61,490 nt of DNA from an uncultured Eubacteriales bacterium (lineage in GTDB: Bacteria; Bacillota; Clostridia; Oscillospirales; CAG-272): positions 1-61,490 of the forward strand of contig CAKRZE010000016.1 of the NCBI GenBank assembly GCA_934432725.1. The letters are read 5' to 3'. Below, piece after piece: positions 53,262-61,018 of the stretch; the first letter of the stretch is position 1, and each line of letters begins with the position of its first letter. The notes beneath the pieces are model-generated. The model did not search any database, was not told where the DNA came from, and saw only the letters and a list, made by a program, of their open reading frames with translations. The position numbers were made by a program, and so were the translations under genes.

Positions 53262-54227
53262 ATGAAACCAAGCCCGACAAACAAAAAGAATCTTCACGGA
53301 ATTTTACTTCTGACCCTGACCGCACTGATCTGGGGCATCGCCTTTGTCGCGCAGAACGACGGCGCGGAGCATATTTCAACCGCCACCTTCATCTTTCTGC
53401 GCTTTATGATCGGAGGAACCGTTCTTCTGCCGCTCATTCCGCTCCGCAGCCGGAGGGAAAAGCGGACTGGGGAAGCCGCACCGCAAACTCCGGAAGAAAA
53501 AAAGAAAGCGGACAGGCTCCTTGTCATCGGAGGAATCGTCTGCGGCGCCGCGCTGTTTGCCGCAAGCACGCTTCAGCAGCTGGGCTTCACCGACCCCGAA
53601 ACGACCTCCGGAAAGGCGGCGTTTATCACGGCGCTCTACATTTTGTTCGTCCCGCTGCTCGGTCTGCTTTTGCACAAGCGGGTCCCGCTTCTGGTCTGGG
53701 GCGGTGTGCTGCTTGCAGGAGCCGGCATGTATCTGCTTTGCCTGTACGGCGATTTTTCGCTTTCCTCGGGTGACCTTCTGGAGCTGCTCTGCGCGATTTG
53801 CTTCAGCCTTCAGATTCTGGCAATCGATTATTTTGCTCCGCGCGTGGACTGCATAAAGCTTTCCTGCATCCAGTTCTATACGGCAGGCGTTCTTGGCGGA
53901 ATTGTCGTGCTGTTTACCGGAATGTCCTCCTGGACCGACATTTTGCCGGGGCTCGGCTCTCTTCTGTATGTCGGCATCATGTCAAGCGGCGTGGCATACA
54001 CCCTGCAAATCATCGGGCAGAAATACTGCGAGCCGGCAATCGCGCCGCTTGTAATGAGTCTGGAATCGGTGTTTGCAGCGCTGGCAGGCTGGCTTTTGCG
54101 CGGGGAGGGCATGGCACCCCATGAGCTTGCGGGCTGCGGGCTTATCTTTGCGGCAATTCTTCTGACACAGCTGCCCGTAAAGGGACCGCAGAAGCGCACG
54201 GGCGGCGACAAGCAGCGCATGGGGTAA
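53262..54227 (+). CDS. EamA/DMT-family transporter
   Basis: A 321-residue membrane protein with ten predicted helices in two EamA halves (LLTLTALIWGIAFVAQNDGA at the start; second half from about 165, LCAICFSLQILAIDYFAPR). Drug/metabolite exporters of this family move amino acids, nucleotides or sugars; the substrate is unknown. AAAGGA lies 11 nt before the ATG. The stop codon and last codons lie inside a copy of an interspersed repeat (from 54214), so the C-terminus may have been shaped by repeat insertion. Confidence 0.9.
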   Translation: MKPSPTNKKNLHGILLLTLTALIWGIAFVAQNDGAEHISTATFIFLRFMIGGTVLLPLIPLRSRREKRTGEAAPQTPEEKKKADRLLVIGGIVCGAALFAASTLQQLGFTDPETTSGKAAFITALYILFVPLLGLLLHKRVPLLVWGGVLLAGAGMYLLCLYGDFSLSSGDLLELLCAICFSLQILAIDYFAPRVDCIKLSCIQFYTAGVLGGIVVLFTGMSSWTDILPGLGSLLYVGIMSSGVAYTLQIIGQKYCEPAIAPLVMSLESVFAALAGWLLRGEGMAPHELAGCGLIFAAILLTQLPVKGPQKRTGGDKQRMG

Positions 54228-54430
54228 GCAAAAATTCATAGCCTACTTGCGCTGCAAACAAATATCCCTGCGGGATATTTGCCCTCGTGAGCGGGTATCC
54301 GAGCAAGCGCATGAGGTAAGCAAAAATTCATAGCCTACTTGCGCTGCAAACAAATATCCCTGCGGGATATTTGCTGTCGCGGGCAATAACTCATCTCGGC
54401 GAATCCCCAAAAGTGTACCGAAGGTCTAAA
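54214..54430. repeat. Repeat family B, two copies (92-bp step), inverted relative to 61 kb
   Basis: AGCGCATG...GGTAAGCAAAAATTCATAGC begins at 54214 and 54306 and ends in the palindrome AAATATCCC-TGC-GGGATATTT (54260-54280, 54352-54372). The segment 54385-54430 (CGAATCCCCAAAAGTG, TAAATAGTTAGCTTGCGT) is the reverse complement of part of the 180-bp repeat at the window's right end. Confidence 0.85.
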
Positions 54431-54489
54431 TAGTTAGCTTGCGTGAAAAACGGCAGAAGTGTCCGGGATACATTGTTAAACCTTTGCAA

Positions 54490-54719
54490 ACCTCAGCGGA
54501 GGGATAACTCTATGGCTGCGCCGTGAAAAACCCCCATTTCAGAAGTTTTTTGGAGGGTTTGGGACCCTTTTTTTCAAAAAAGGGTCCTAACGTACCCCTT
54601 TCTGCAAACCTCATTGGTACGCTAACTTCATGGCGGGCGCATGAAAAGCCCCCATTTCAGAAGTTTTTTGGAGGTTTTAGGACCCTTTTTTTCAAAAAAG
54701 GGTCCTAACGTTCCCCTCC
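54490..54719. repeat. Repeat family A, two copies (118-bp step)
   Basis: Units with CCCCCATTTCAGAAGTTTTT (54531 and 54649) followed by GGAGG and a hairpin GGACCC-T7-CAAAAAA-GGGTCC. Inverted copies lie at 59702-59769, 60811-60882 and 60932-60997. Confidence 0.88.
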
Positions 54720-54762
54720 CCCTACAAGCTTCAGCGCACGGACCGCGCTCATCCCGCATTTC

Positions 54763-54806
54763 AAAAAGCAGGCTGCCGCATGTATGCGGCAGCCTGCCAT
54801 TTTTTT
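54763..54806. terminator. Strong bidirectional terminator
   Basis: A perfect 14-bp stem GCAGGCTGCCGCAT with its complement (54768-54797, loop GT), flanked by AAAAA and TTTTTTT. It ends the leftward surface protein gene. Confidence 0.85.
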
Positions 54807-54877
54807 ATTGTGCGAATGTACGGGAGCCTCTGCATGGCGGCGGCTTTCCGCCCGCAGTCATTCCGTTCTTCTGTCAA

Positions 54878-56167
54878 TTACTGCTGTTTTTTCTTTTTGA
54901 CGACCACGAACACCACGATTGCGGCAATCACAACAACAGCCACAACAATGCCGATGATCAGACCGGTATTGCCGGACTCGTTCCCGGTGGAAGCCTTCGT
55001 CTCATTTGCCTTTGTTTCCGTCTTGGAGGTATCCTTTGCGGTTTCGACAGGAGCCTTTGTCTCGGGAGCCTCGGTTTCATTCTTCTTCACCTGAATGCCG
55101 AAGTCCTCGCTCAGACCGAACTTCACGTTGTCGATCTTAATGGTGATTTCGCTTTCTCCGAAGAAGTACATACGGAAGAAGTTGACGCTTGCAGGATCAA
55201 AGGTAGTGTCATCGGAGGACTCCAGAACAAATGCAGACAGCGGGATCAGAACCTCGTTCCAACCGTTCTGAAGGGTTTCCTTCATCTGATAGACGCCGAT
55301 ATGTGTCTCTGCCTTATCGCATTCGCCGGAAGAGGTAAGCTCCAGCTGACCCTCTGTCTCCGCCTTCTTTTCGGGATCATAGCCCTCCAGGTACAGCCAG
55401 AAGTAGATGTAGCCGTCGCAGTCGCCGTTGACGTCCTTTGCATCGAACCACTTGGTGAGGTCGATTGCGGTATCGTATGTCTTCTGTGCAATTGCGGGAT
55501 TGCCCTTGCCCTCCAGGCAGTTTTCACCGAGGATCATATCGTCCTCATCGCCGAAGTGATCGAAATCAAGCAGCGTCTCGGAGCTGCGGTTGACATACTG
55601 CGCGCCGATGCCGTATTCGGACTGATGCGCAATCCGGAGATTGTCGATGCGGCAGGTCGTGTTTTCCATGAACTTATACACACGGATAAAGTTGACCGCA
55701 GAGAAGTTCAGGTCGTTGCCGTTGGCATCGTCCAGCGTCCAGATCACATGGTTCCAGCCGGTAACCCAGCTCTCATCCTCCATCAGCCAGGACAGCTCTT
55801 CCTTGTCGCATTCGCCCGAGGAGGTCAATTCAAACTGACCGTCGGTGTTGGAGCCGCCGTTGAAGGCGTCAATATCATCGATGTAGAGCCAGAAATCAAG
55901 CACCAGATCGGTTTCATATGCGGAGAGATCCAGAACACTGTCTCCCTCCAGCGTGGTGGAATACCAGACAGGACCGGTACCGGTATAAGTGAAGCAGCCG
56001 GCGCCCTCCTTCTGATTTTCGGTATCAAGCGGAGTAAAACCAAGCTTGGAGGCGGTGGTTTCTCCCACAGGATCCATATTGTCCAGAACCTCAACGGCAG
56101 ATACGGCTGTTGCGCACAGCAGAACTGCCAGAGACAGCGAGATCAGGACGCGAAGGAACTTTTTCAT
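54878..56167 (-). CDS. Secreted protein with two jelly-roll carbohydrate-binding-like domains and C-terminal anchor
   Basis: A 429-residue protein. The signal peptide is residues 1-24 (VLISLSLAVLLCATAVSA). Two related beta-sandwich domains follow, each with FELTSSGECDK or LELTSSGECDK, a W-N-x-V/I strand and a closing IKIDNVKFG or CRIDNLRIA; this resembles CBM11/galactose-binding folds. Then come a Lys/Thr/Glu-rich stalk, the helix GNTGLIIGIVVAVVVIAAIV and KKKKQQ. AGGTGA lies 5 nt before the ATG at 56167 (an in-frame GTG at 56176 overlaps it). Probably displayed on the cell to bind polysaccharide. Confidence 0.8.
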   Translation of the reverse strand: MKKFLRVLISLSLAVLLCATAVSAVEVLDNMDPVGETTASKLGFTPLDTENQKEGAGCFTYTGTGPVWYSTTLEGDSVLDLSAYETDLVLDFWLYIDDIDAFNGGSNTDGQFELTSSGECDKEELSWLMEDESWVTGWNHVIWTLDDANGNDLNFSAVNFIRVYKFMENTTCRIDNLRIAHQSEYGIGAQYVNRSSETLLDFDHFGDEDDMILGENCLEGKGNPAIAQKTYDTAIDLTKWFDAKDVNGDCDGYIYFWLYLEGYDPEKKAETEGQLELTSSGECDKAETHIGVYQMKETLQNGWNEVLIPLSAFVLESSDDTTFDPASVNFFRMYFFGESEITIKIDNVKFGLSEDFGIQVKKNETEAPETKAPVETAKDTSKTETKANETKASTGNESGNTGLIIGIVVAVVVIAAIVVFVVVKKKKQQ

Positions 56168-56292
56168 AAAAGTCACCTGTGTTTACCGGGCAGAGCAGCC
56201 TTTCTCCACCGGATAAACGTTCCCTTTCTGTGATATAAAATTCGGAGCCGGAGGCGTTCTTCTGCGGTCCGCCCCCTCTGCCTTTCGTATTC

Positions 56293-56321
56293 ATTATAGC
56301 TATTTTGCTTGAAAAAGTCAA
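56293..56321 (-). promoter_or_regulatory. Promoter of the second surface protein
   Basis: Minus-strand TTGACT (56321-56316), 17-bp spacer, TATAAT (56298-56293). Confidence 0.82.
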
Positions 56322-56469
56322 CAGAATCACGCAATTCCGTCACATTGGATAATTTTGTGACCCTTTTTTATTCAAACGAAACAATCCGTGTCAAGACCCA
56401 ACCGCGGCTTGTTTGGTAAAAAGAACAAATTTTTCGCAATGCCGCTTGTTTCTTGCCAAAAAGAATGGT

Positions 56470-56795
56470 ATACTAAATGCGGATAACATTTTTCCGATCG
56501 GTGCAGTTGATCTGCCGCATTCTGCGAATTTGTCGGCTCCGCCGCAAATTCATGAGGTTTACTTTTACTTGCGGTATACTAAATGCGGATAACATTTTTC
56601 CGATCGGTGCAGTTGATCTGCCGCATTTTGCGAATTTGTCGGCTCCGCCGCAAATTCATGAGGTTTACTTTTACTTGCGGTATACTAAATGCGGATAACA
56701 TTTTTCCGACCGGTGCAGTTGATCTGCCGCATTCTGCGAATTTGTCGGCTTCGCCGCAAATTCATGCGGTTTTGCTTGGATTCGTGGTATCATAC
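56470..56795. repeat. Tandem repeat, 106-bp unit, three copies
   Basis: ATGCGGATAACATTTTTCCG starts at 56477, 56583 and 56689. Each unit holds GAATTTG...CAAATTC, a hairpin, and TATACT before the next unit. The copies differ at few positions. The gap 56330-57083 has no gene otherwise. Confidence 0.9.
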
Positions 56796-57083
56796 GCATA
56801 GGCAATCCTCAAAAGAGGCTTGCCGGGGCTTTCCAGCCCCCCCACGCAGCGCCTTGCTGCGCGGACTCCTTGACGCGCGACACAAAAATGCCGCAGATAC
56901 CCGTTTTTACGTACAACAAAATGCCTTACTCCAAATTTCCGGAGGCTTTCGGGGCGTCTGCGCTCCGCCGGGAGCCTCCGCCATGCTGTTATCATAAACC
57001 AAAAACAAGCGTACCGCAGCTTTTGCGGCATCCGGCAGGACGCGCACACCGCACCCTGCCCGTGACAGAAAGGAAACAACGCC

Positions 57084-58358
57084 ATGCAGACTTGGGAATG
57101 GAAACGCTTCATCGCGGCGGGTAAGCTGGACGCCCGCTTCAACACGCTCTACGGAAAGAGCCGGACGGAGGAACAGCGGAAGCGCTGGAGTCAGGCAATT
57201 GAAGCCTTTGAACAGCTCTGGGGCGAGCGGGATGTCCGGCTGTTTTCGGTCCCGGGCAGAAGCGAAATATCCGGAAACCACACCGATCACAACTGCGGCT
57301 GCGTGCTCGCGGCGGCTGTAGACCGGGACATCATCGCGGTCGTCTCGGAAAACAGCAACGGCATGATCCGCGTCAAAAGCGAGGGGTTTGAGCAGGACAC
57401 GGTGATGCTGCACGGCAAACGTTCCATGCGGGAGGCTCCGTTCACCTCCGCCGCCCTGATCCGCGGAATATGCGAGGGCTTTCTGCGCCGGGGGCATGCG
57501 GTCTGCGGCTTTGACGCCTATACGACCTCGGATGTCATGAAGGGCTCCGGTCTGTCCTCCTCGGCGGCGTTTGAGGTCATGCTCGCAGAGATCGAAAACG
57601 TGCTGGCAAACGGCAGCATGCTGCAGCCTGCGGAGCTGGCGGTCATCGGACAGTATGCAGAAAACGAATATTTCGGAAAGCCGTCCGGTCTGATGGATCA
57701 GACTGCCTGTGCCGTCGGCTCCTTCATTTTCATTGATTTTGAAAAGCCGTCTGAGGCAAAGATCGAAAAACTCCCGTTTGACCTGCAAAAAGCCGGCTAT
57801 ACGCTCTGCGTCACCGATACGGGCGGCAATCACGCCGATCTGAATGAGGATTACGCCTCGGTGCCGCAGGAAATGCGGGCGGTCGCGGCAGTCTTCGGAC
57901 GGGAGGTGCTCCGCGGACTGACTGCGGAGATGATTCTGGCGCGTGCCGCTACGCTCCGGGAACAAACAGGCGACCGCGCCATCCTGCGTGCGCTCCACTT
58001 TTTCAATGAAAACGATCGGGTGCTCAGGCAGAGGGCTGCACTGAAGAGCGGCGACACCGACACCTTCCTCCGGCTTGTTGCGGAATCCGGCAGATCCAGC
58101 TTTATGTATCTGCAAAATGTCTACACCGTCAAAAACGTCCGGGAGCAGGGCGTTTCTCTGGCGCTTGCGGTATCCGACCAGCTCCTGCACGGCAAAAAGG
58201 CGGCATTCCGCGTACACGGCGGCGGCTTTGCCGGAACCGTTCAGGCGTTTGTGCCGACCGGCGACACCGAGGCATACCGCAGCGGCATGGAGCAGGTGTT
58301 CGGAAAAGGCTCCTGCCATGTCCTGAACATCCGCGCGGAGGGCGCCACGGAGCTGTAA
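57084..58358 (+). CDS. galK: Galactokinase-like GHMP kinase
   Basis: A 424-residue GHMP-family sugar kinase. The galactokinase signature appears as PGRSEISGNHTDHNCG (residues 57-72; usual form GRVNLIGEHTDYN), so the sugar contacts differ slightly. The ATP loop is GSGLSSSAAFEV (154-165), and motif 3 is RVHGGGFAGTVQAF. It phosphorylates galactose or a related sugar at C1. AAAGGA lies 10 nt before the ATG. The MFS transporter 129 bp downstream may import the sugar. The symbol is by family, not by proven substrate. Confidence 0.83.
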   Translation: MQTWEWKRFIAAGKLDARFNTLYGKSRTEEQRKRWSQAIEAFEQLWGERDVRLFSVPGRSEISGNHTDHNCGCVLAAAVDRDIIAVVSENSNGMIRVKSEGFEQDTVMLHGKRSMREAPFTSAALIRGICEGFLRRGHAVCGFDAYTTSDVMKGSGLSSSAAFEVMLAEIENVLANGSMLQPAELAVIGQYAENEYFGKPSGLMDQTACAVGSFIFIDFEKPSEAKIEKLPFDLQKAGYTLCVTDTGGNHADLNEDYASVPQEMRAVAAVFGREVLRGLTAEMILARAATLREQTGDRAILRALHFFNENDRVLRQRAALKSGDTDTFLRLVAESGRSSFMYLQNVYTVKNVREQGVSLALAVSDQLLHGKKAAFRVHGGGFAGTVQAFVPTGDTEAYRSGMEQVFGKGSCHVLNIRAEGATEL

Positions 58359-58486
58359 CCGTCGAAGCACTCCGCACAGCTCTTACGCGTGGAGGCTTGC
58401 TCCCTTCCGCCGCTCATCATTCTTCTCCGGGAAAGGGGTCCCTTTTCAAAGCCGCTTCGCGCCGGGACCGACTGGGAATACACACC

Positions 58487-59671
58487 ATGAAACGACTCTC
58501 TTACCGCCATACCATGTATGCATGCTTCATCGGTTATTTTGTGCAGGCAGTCATCGTGAATTTTGCTCCTCTCCTCTTTCTGACCTTTCAGAAAACCTAT
58601 GGGATCCCGCTTGCCAAGGTAACGCTTCTGATTGCAGTCAATTTCGGCTTGCAGCTGACCGTTGATCTGCTTTCGGTGTTCTTCGTGGACCGGATCGGAT
58701 ACCGGGGAGCTGCCATCCTCGCACACGGTCTGTGCGCCGCAGGCCTTGTGGCAATCACCGTACTGCCCGAACTGCTTCCCGACCCGTTTTTGGGCATCCT
58801 GTTCTCCGTCATGCTCTACGCAATGGGCGGCGGGCTTTTGGAGGTCCTGATCAGCCCGATCGTCGAGGCTTGCCCGAACGATAACAAAAGCAAGGCAATG
58901 AGCCTTCTGCATTCGTTTTACTGCTGGGGCTGTGTGGCGGTGATCGTGCTCTCCACCGCGTTTTTTGCCGCGTTCGGAACGGAGAACTGGAAGCTGCTTG
59001 CGCTGCTCTGGGCGCTGCTTCCGCTCGGAAACGCACTGTTCTTCTCGCAGGTCCCGATCATGTCCCTCCTCCCCGACGGAGAAAAGGGCATGACGCTTCC
59101 CCAGCTGGCAAAGCAGCCCGTGTTCTGGACGATGCTCGTGATGATGATGACAGCCGGAGCCAGTGAGCAGGCGGTGGCGCAGTGGGCTTCCGCCTTCGCA
59201 GAGCAGGGGCTCGGCGTCTCCAAAACCATCGGCGATCTTGCGGGACCCGCATTTTTCTGTACGCTGATGGGCGTGTCCCGTCTGCTTTACGGAAAATACG
59301 GAGATAAGCTGCCCCTGCAGCGGTGCCTGCTGATCTGCGGAGGACTGTGCATCCTGTCCTATGCGATGATTACGTTTTCCCCGACCCCCGTACCGGCACT
59401 TGTCGGCTGCGGACTGTGCGGCTTTGCGGTCGGTATTATGTGGCCCGGGACCTTCAGTATGGCTGCCGCCGCCTTGCCCCGCGGAGGAACCGGACTGTTC
59501 GCCCTGCTTGCGCTTGCGGGCGATCTCGGCTGCTCTGTCGGTCCGGCATTGGTCGGAACGGCATCCGGCTTCTTCGGGGATGACCTGAAGCATGGAATCG
59601 TGTTTGCTTCGGTTTTCCCTCTGCTGATGATAGGCTGCATTCTCCTCCGGCATAGGAGGGGAGAACGTTAG
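58487..59671 (+). CDS. MFS transporter
   Basis: A 394-residue membrane protein with twelve predicted helices. The loop between helices 2 and 3 is VDRIGYRGAAILAHGLCAAG, a variant of the MFS D-R-x-G-R/K motif. The second half begins after QLAKQPVFWTMLVMMMTAG. It resembles FucP/FKP-like sugar permeases in general layout, substrate unproven. The ATG at 58487 gives the normal cytoplasmic N-terminus; GGGAA lies 8 nt upstream, and a GGTCCC/GGGACC stem lies before it. Follows the galactokinase-like gene. Confidence 0.85.
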   Translation: MKRLSYRHTMYACFIGYFVQAVIVNFAPLLFLTFQKTYGIPLAKVTLLIAVNFGLQLTVDLLSVFFVDRIGYRGAAILAHGLCAAGLVAITVLPELLPDPFLGILFSVMLYAMGGGLLEVLISPIVEACPNDNKSKAMSLLHSFYCWGCVAVIVLSTAFFAAFGTENWKLLALLWALLPLGNALFFSQVPIMSLLPDGEKGMTLPQLAKQPVFWTMLVMMMTAGASEQAVAQWASAFAEQGLGVSKTIGDLAGPAFFCTLMGVSRLLYGKYGDKLPLQRCLLICGGLCILSYAMITFSPTPVPALVGCGLCGFAVGIMWPGTFSMAAAALPRGGTGLFALLALAGDLGCSVGPALVGTASGFFGDDLKHGIVFASVFPLLMIGCILLRHRRGER

Positions 59672-59701
59672 GGGCCAAGAGGGACGCGTCGGGGACGCGT
59701 T

Positions 59702-59769
59702 GGGGAACGTTAGGACCCTTTTTTGAAAAAAAGGGTCCTAAAATCTCCAAAAAACTTTTGGAATGGGGG
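59702..59769. repeat. Repeat family A, inverted copy
   Basis: GGAACGTTAGGACCCTTTTT, then AAAAGGGTCCTAAAATCTCC and AAAAAACTTTTGGAATGGGG: the reverse complement of the units at 54531 and 54649. Confidence 0.88.
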
Positions 59770-59792
59770 ATCGGATTTCCGCTCGTGAGAGC

Positions 59793-59930
59793 AAATATCC
59801 CGCAGGGATATTTGTTAGCAACACACAGTGAACTTTGGCATATTGCAAACTCTACGTGTTGCTTGACATGCGCTGCTTGTTGCCGCGATGAGTTACCGCT
59901 TGCGAGGGCAAATATCCCGCAGGGATATTT
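59793..59930. repeat. Repeat family B, two short-loop copies
   Basis: AAATATCCC-GCA-GGGATATTT at 59793-59813 and 59910-59930, each followed by GTTAGCA or GTTGGCA and separated by CGATGAGTTACCGCTT, as in the copies at 61 kb. Confidence 0.88.
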
Positions 59931-60034
59931 GTTGGCAGCGCATACTGAACGATGGTTTATTGTGGACTTTACGCGCTGCCGCTTCACGCGTTGCTTATCC
60001 CCCCCAAAATATCCAACAGAAAGGACCCACACAA

Positions 60035-60802
60035 ATGATTCTTCCGTTCAAGGGCTGTATGCCCACAATTCACCCTACCGCCTTTATCGCGGAAAACGCA
60101 GCCGTCATCGGAAACACGACTCTGGGAAAGGATGTATCCGTCTGGTTCGGCGCGGTTCTGCGCGGAGATGAAACGACCATTATGGTCGGGGAAGGCTCCA
60201 ACATACAGGATAACGCCACGCTGCACGGGAATCCGGGCAACCGCGTATGTATCGGAAACGGCGTAACCGTCGGACACAACGCGGTAGTACACGGCTGCAC
60301 GGTCGGAAGCGAGACGCTGATCGGAATGGGCGCCGTTATCCTCAACGGCGCGGTGATCGGAGATCACTGCGTGATCGGTGCAGGTGCACTGGTCAAGGAA
60401 AACGCCGTCATCCCGTCAGGCTCGCTTGTGGTAGGAGTCCCGGCAAAGGTGATCCGGACGCTTTCAGAGGAAGCCTTTGAGGCAATCCGCAAAAATGCGG
60501 CGGATTACATAGCGCTTGCACACGATTTCGCGGGGACCTTTGAGGCGCACCGCTGCTTCAAAAAGGCCGTCCTCCGGTGTAAGCACCGTTTCGGTCGCCC
60601 TGTATCCGTCAGACGGTATCGGGGAGGGTTCGCCCCTTTTCCGGTCCCGCAGGACACGCAGGTACGGGGCAGCCCCGCACGGAGGGGGCAAAAACACAAA
60701 CACAGACCGAAAACGGGCAACGGAAACACGCTTGAAGCCCCCTTTCTTCCATCAAAAACTGCCGGGCAGGGGAGTATCCCTTCTGCCCGGCGTTTGATAT
60801 GA
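60035..60802 (+). CDS. Gamma-carbonic-anhydrase-like hexapeptide protein with a long added tail
   Basis: A 255-residue protein. Residues 1-165 are a left-handed beta-helix of the gamma-CA/YrdA type: FIAENAAVIGNTTLGKDVSV, then WFGAVLRGDE, IQDNATLHGNPG and VGHNAVVHGCTVG, with the three zinc histidines in place. The family is usually 160-185 residues long; here about 75 more follow after KCFKK-like helix residues. That tail is basic, low-complexity and matches the composition of the gaps, so a lost stop codon or frameshift near 60560 is likely. AAAGGA lies 9 nt before the ATG. Carbonic anhydrase activity is possible but unproven. Confidence 0.85.
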   Translation: MILPFKGCMPTIHPTAFIAENAAVIGNTTLGKDVSVWFGAVLRGDETTIMVGEGSNIQDNATLHGNPGNRVCIGNGVTVGHNAVVHGCTVGSETLIGMGAVILNGAVIGDHCVIGAGALVKENAVIPSGSLVVGVPAKVIRTLSEEAFEAIRKNAADYIALAHDFAGTFEAHRCFKKAVLRCKHRFGRPVSVRRYRGGFAPFPVPQDTQVRGSPARRGQKHKHRPKTGNGNTLEAPFLPSKTAGQGSIPSARRLI

Positions 60803-60810
60803 AGCCTGTG

Positions 60811-60997
60811 GGGAGGGAGAACGTTGGGACCTTTTTTGAAAAAAAGGGTCCCAAACCCTCCAAAAAACTTTGATAAGGGGGGTTTTTCACGGTGTATCCG
60901 TGAGGACATCCCGCCAATGAGGCTTGCAGAGGAGACGTTAGGCCCCTTTTTTGGAAAAAAGGGGCCTAAAACCTCCAAAAAACTTTTGAACTGGGGG
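60811..60997. repeat. Repeat family A, two more copies
   Basis: Hairpins TTGGGACC...GGGTCCCAA (60824-60854) and TTAGGCCCC...GGGGCCTAA (60938-60969), each followed by CCTCCAAAAAACTTT. Paired bases change together between copies. Confidence 0.88.
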
Positions 60998-61018
60998 CGG
61001 ATTTCTGCTCGCAACAGC

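Noticed and set aside
54523..54708. Short repeated peptide with FSKKGPNV found in several open frames
   Set aside because: These frames are translations of the family A hairpin repeat in both orientations and have no ribosome sites.
58432..58486. Seventh split ribosome site, before the MFS gene
   Set aside because: A GGTCCC/GGGACC stem follows AAAGG, but a normal GGGAA site lies 8 nt before the ATG, so the stem is not needed; kept out of the list of six.
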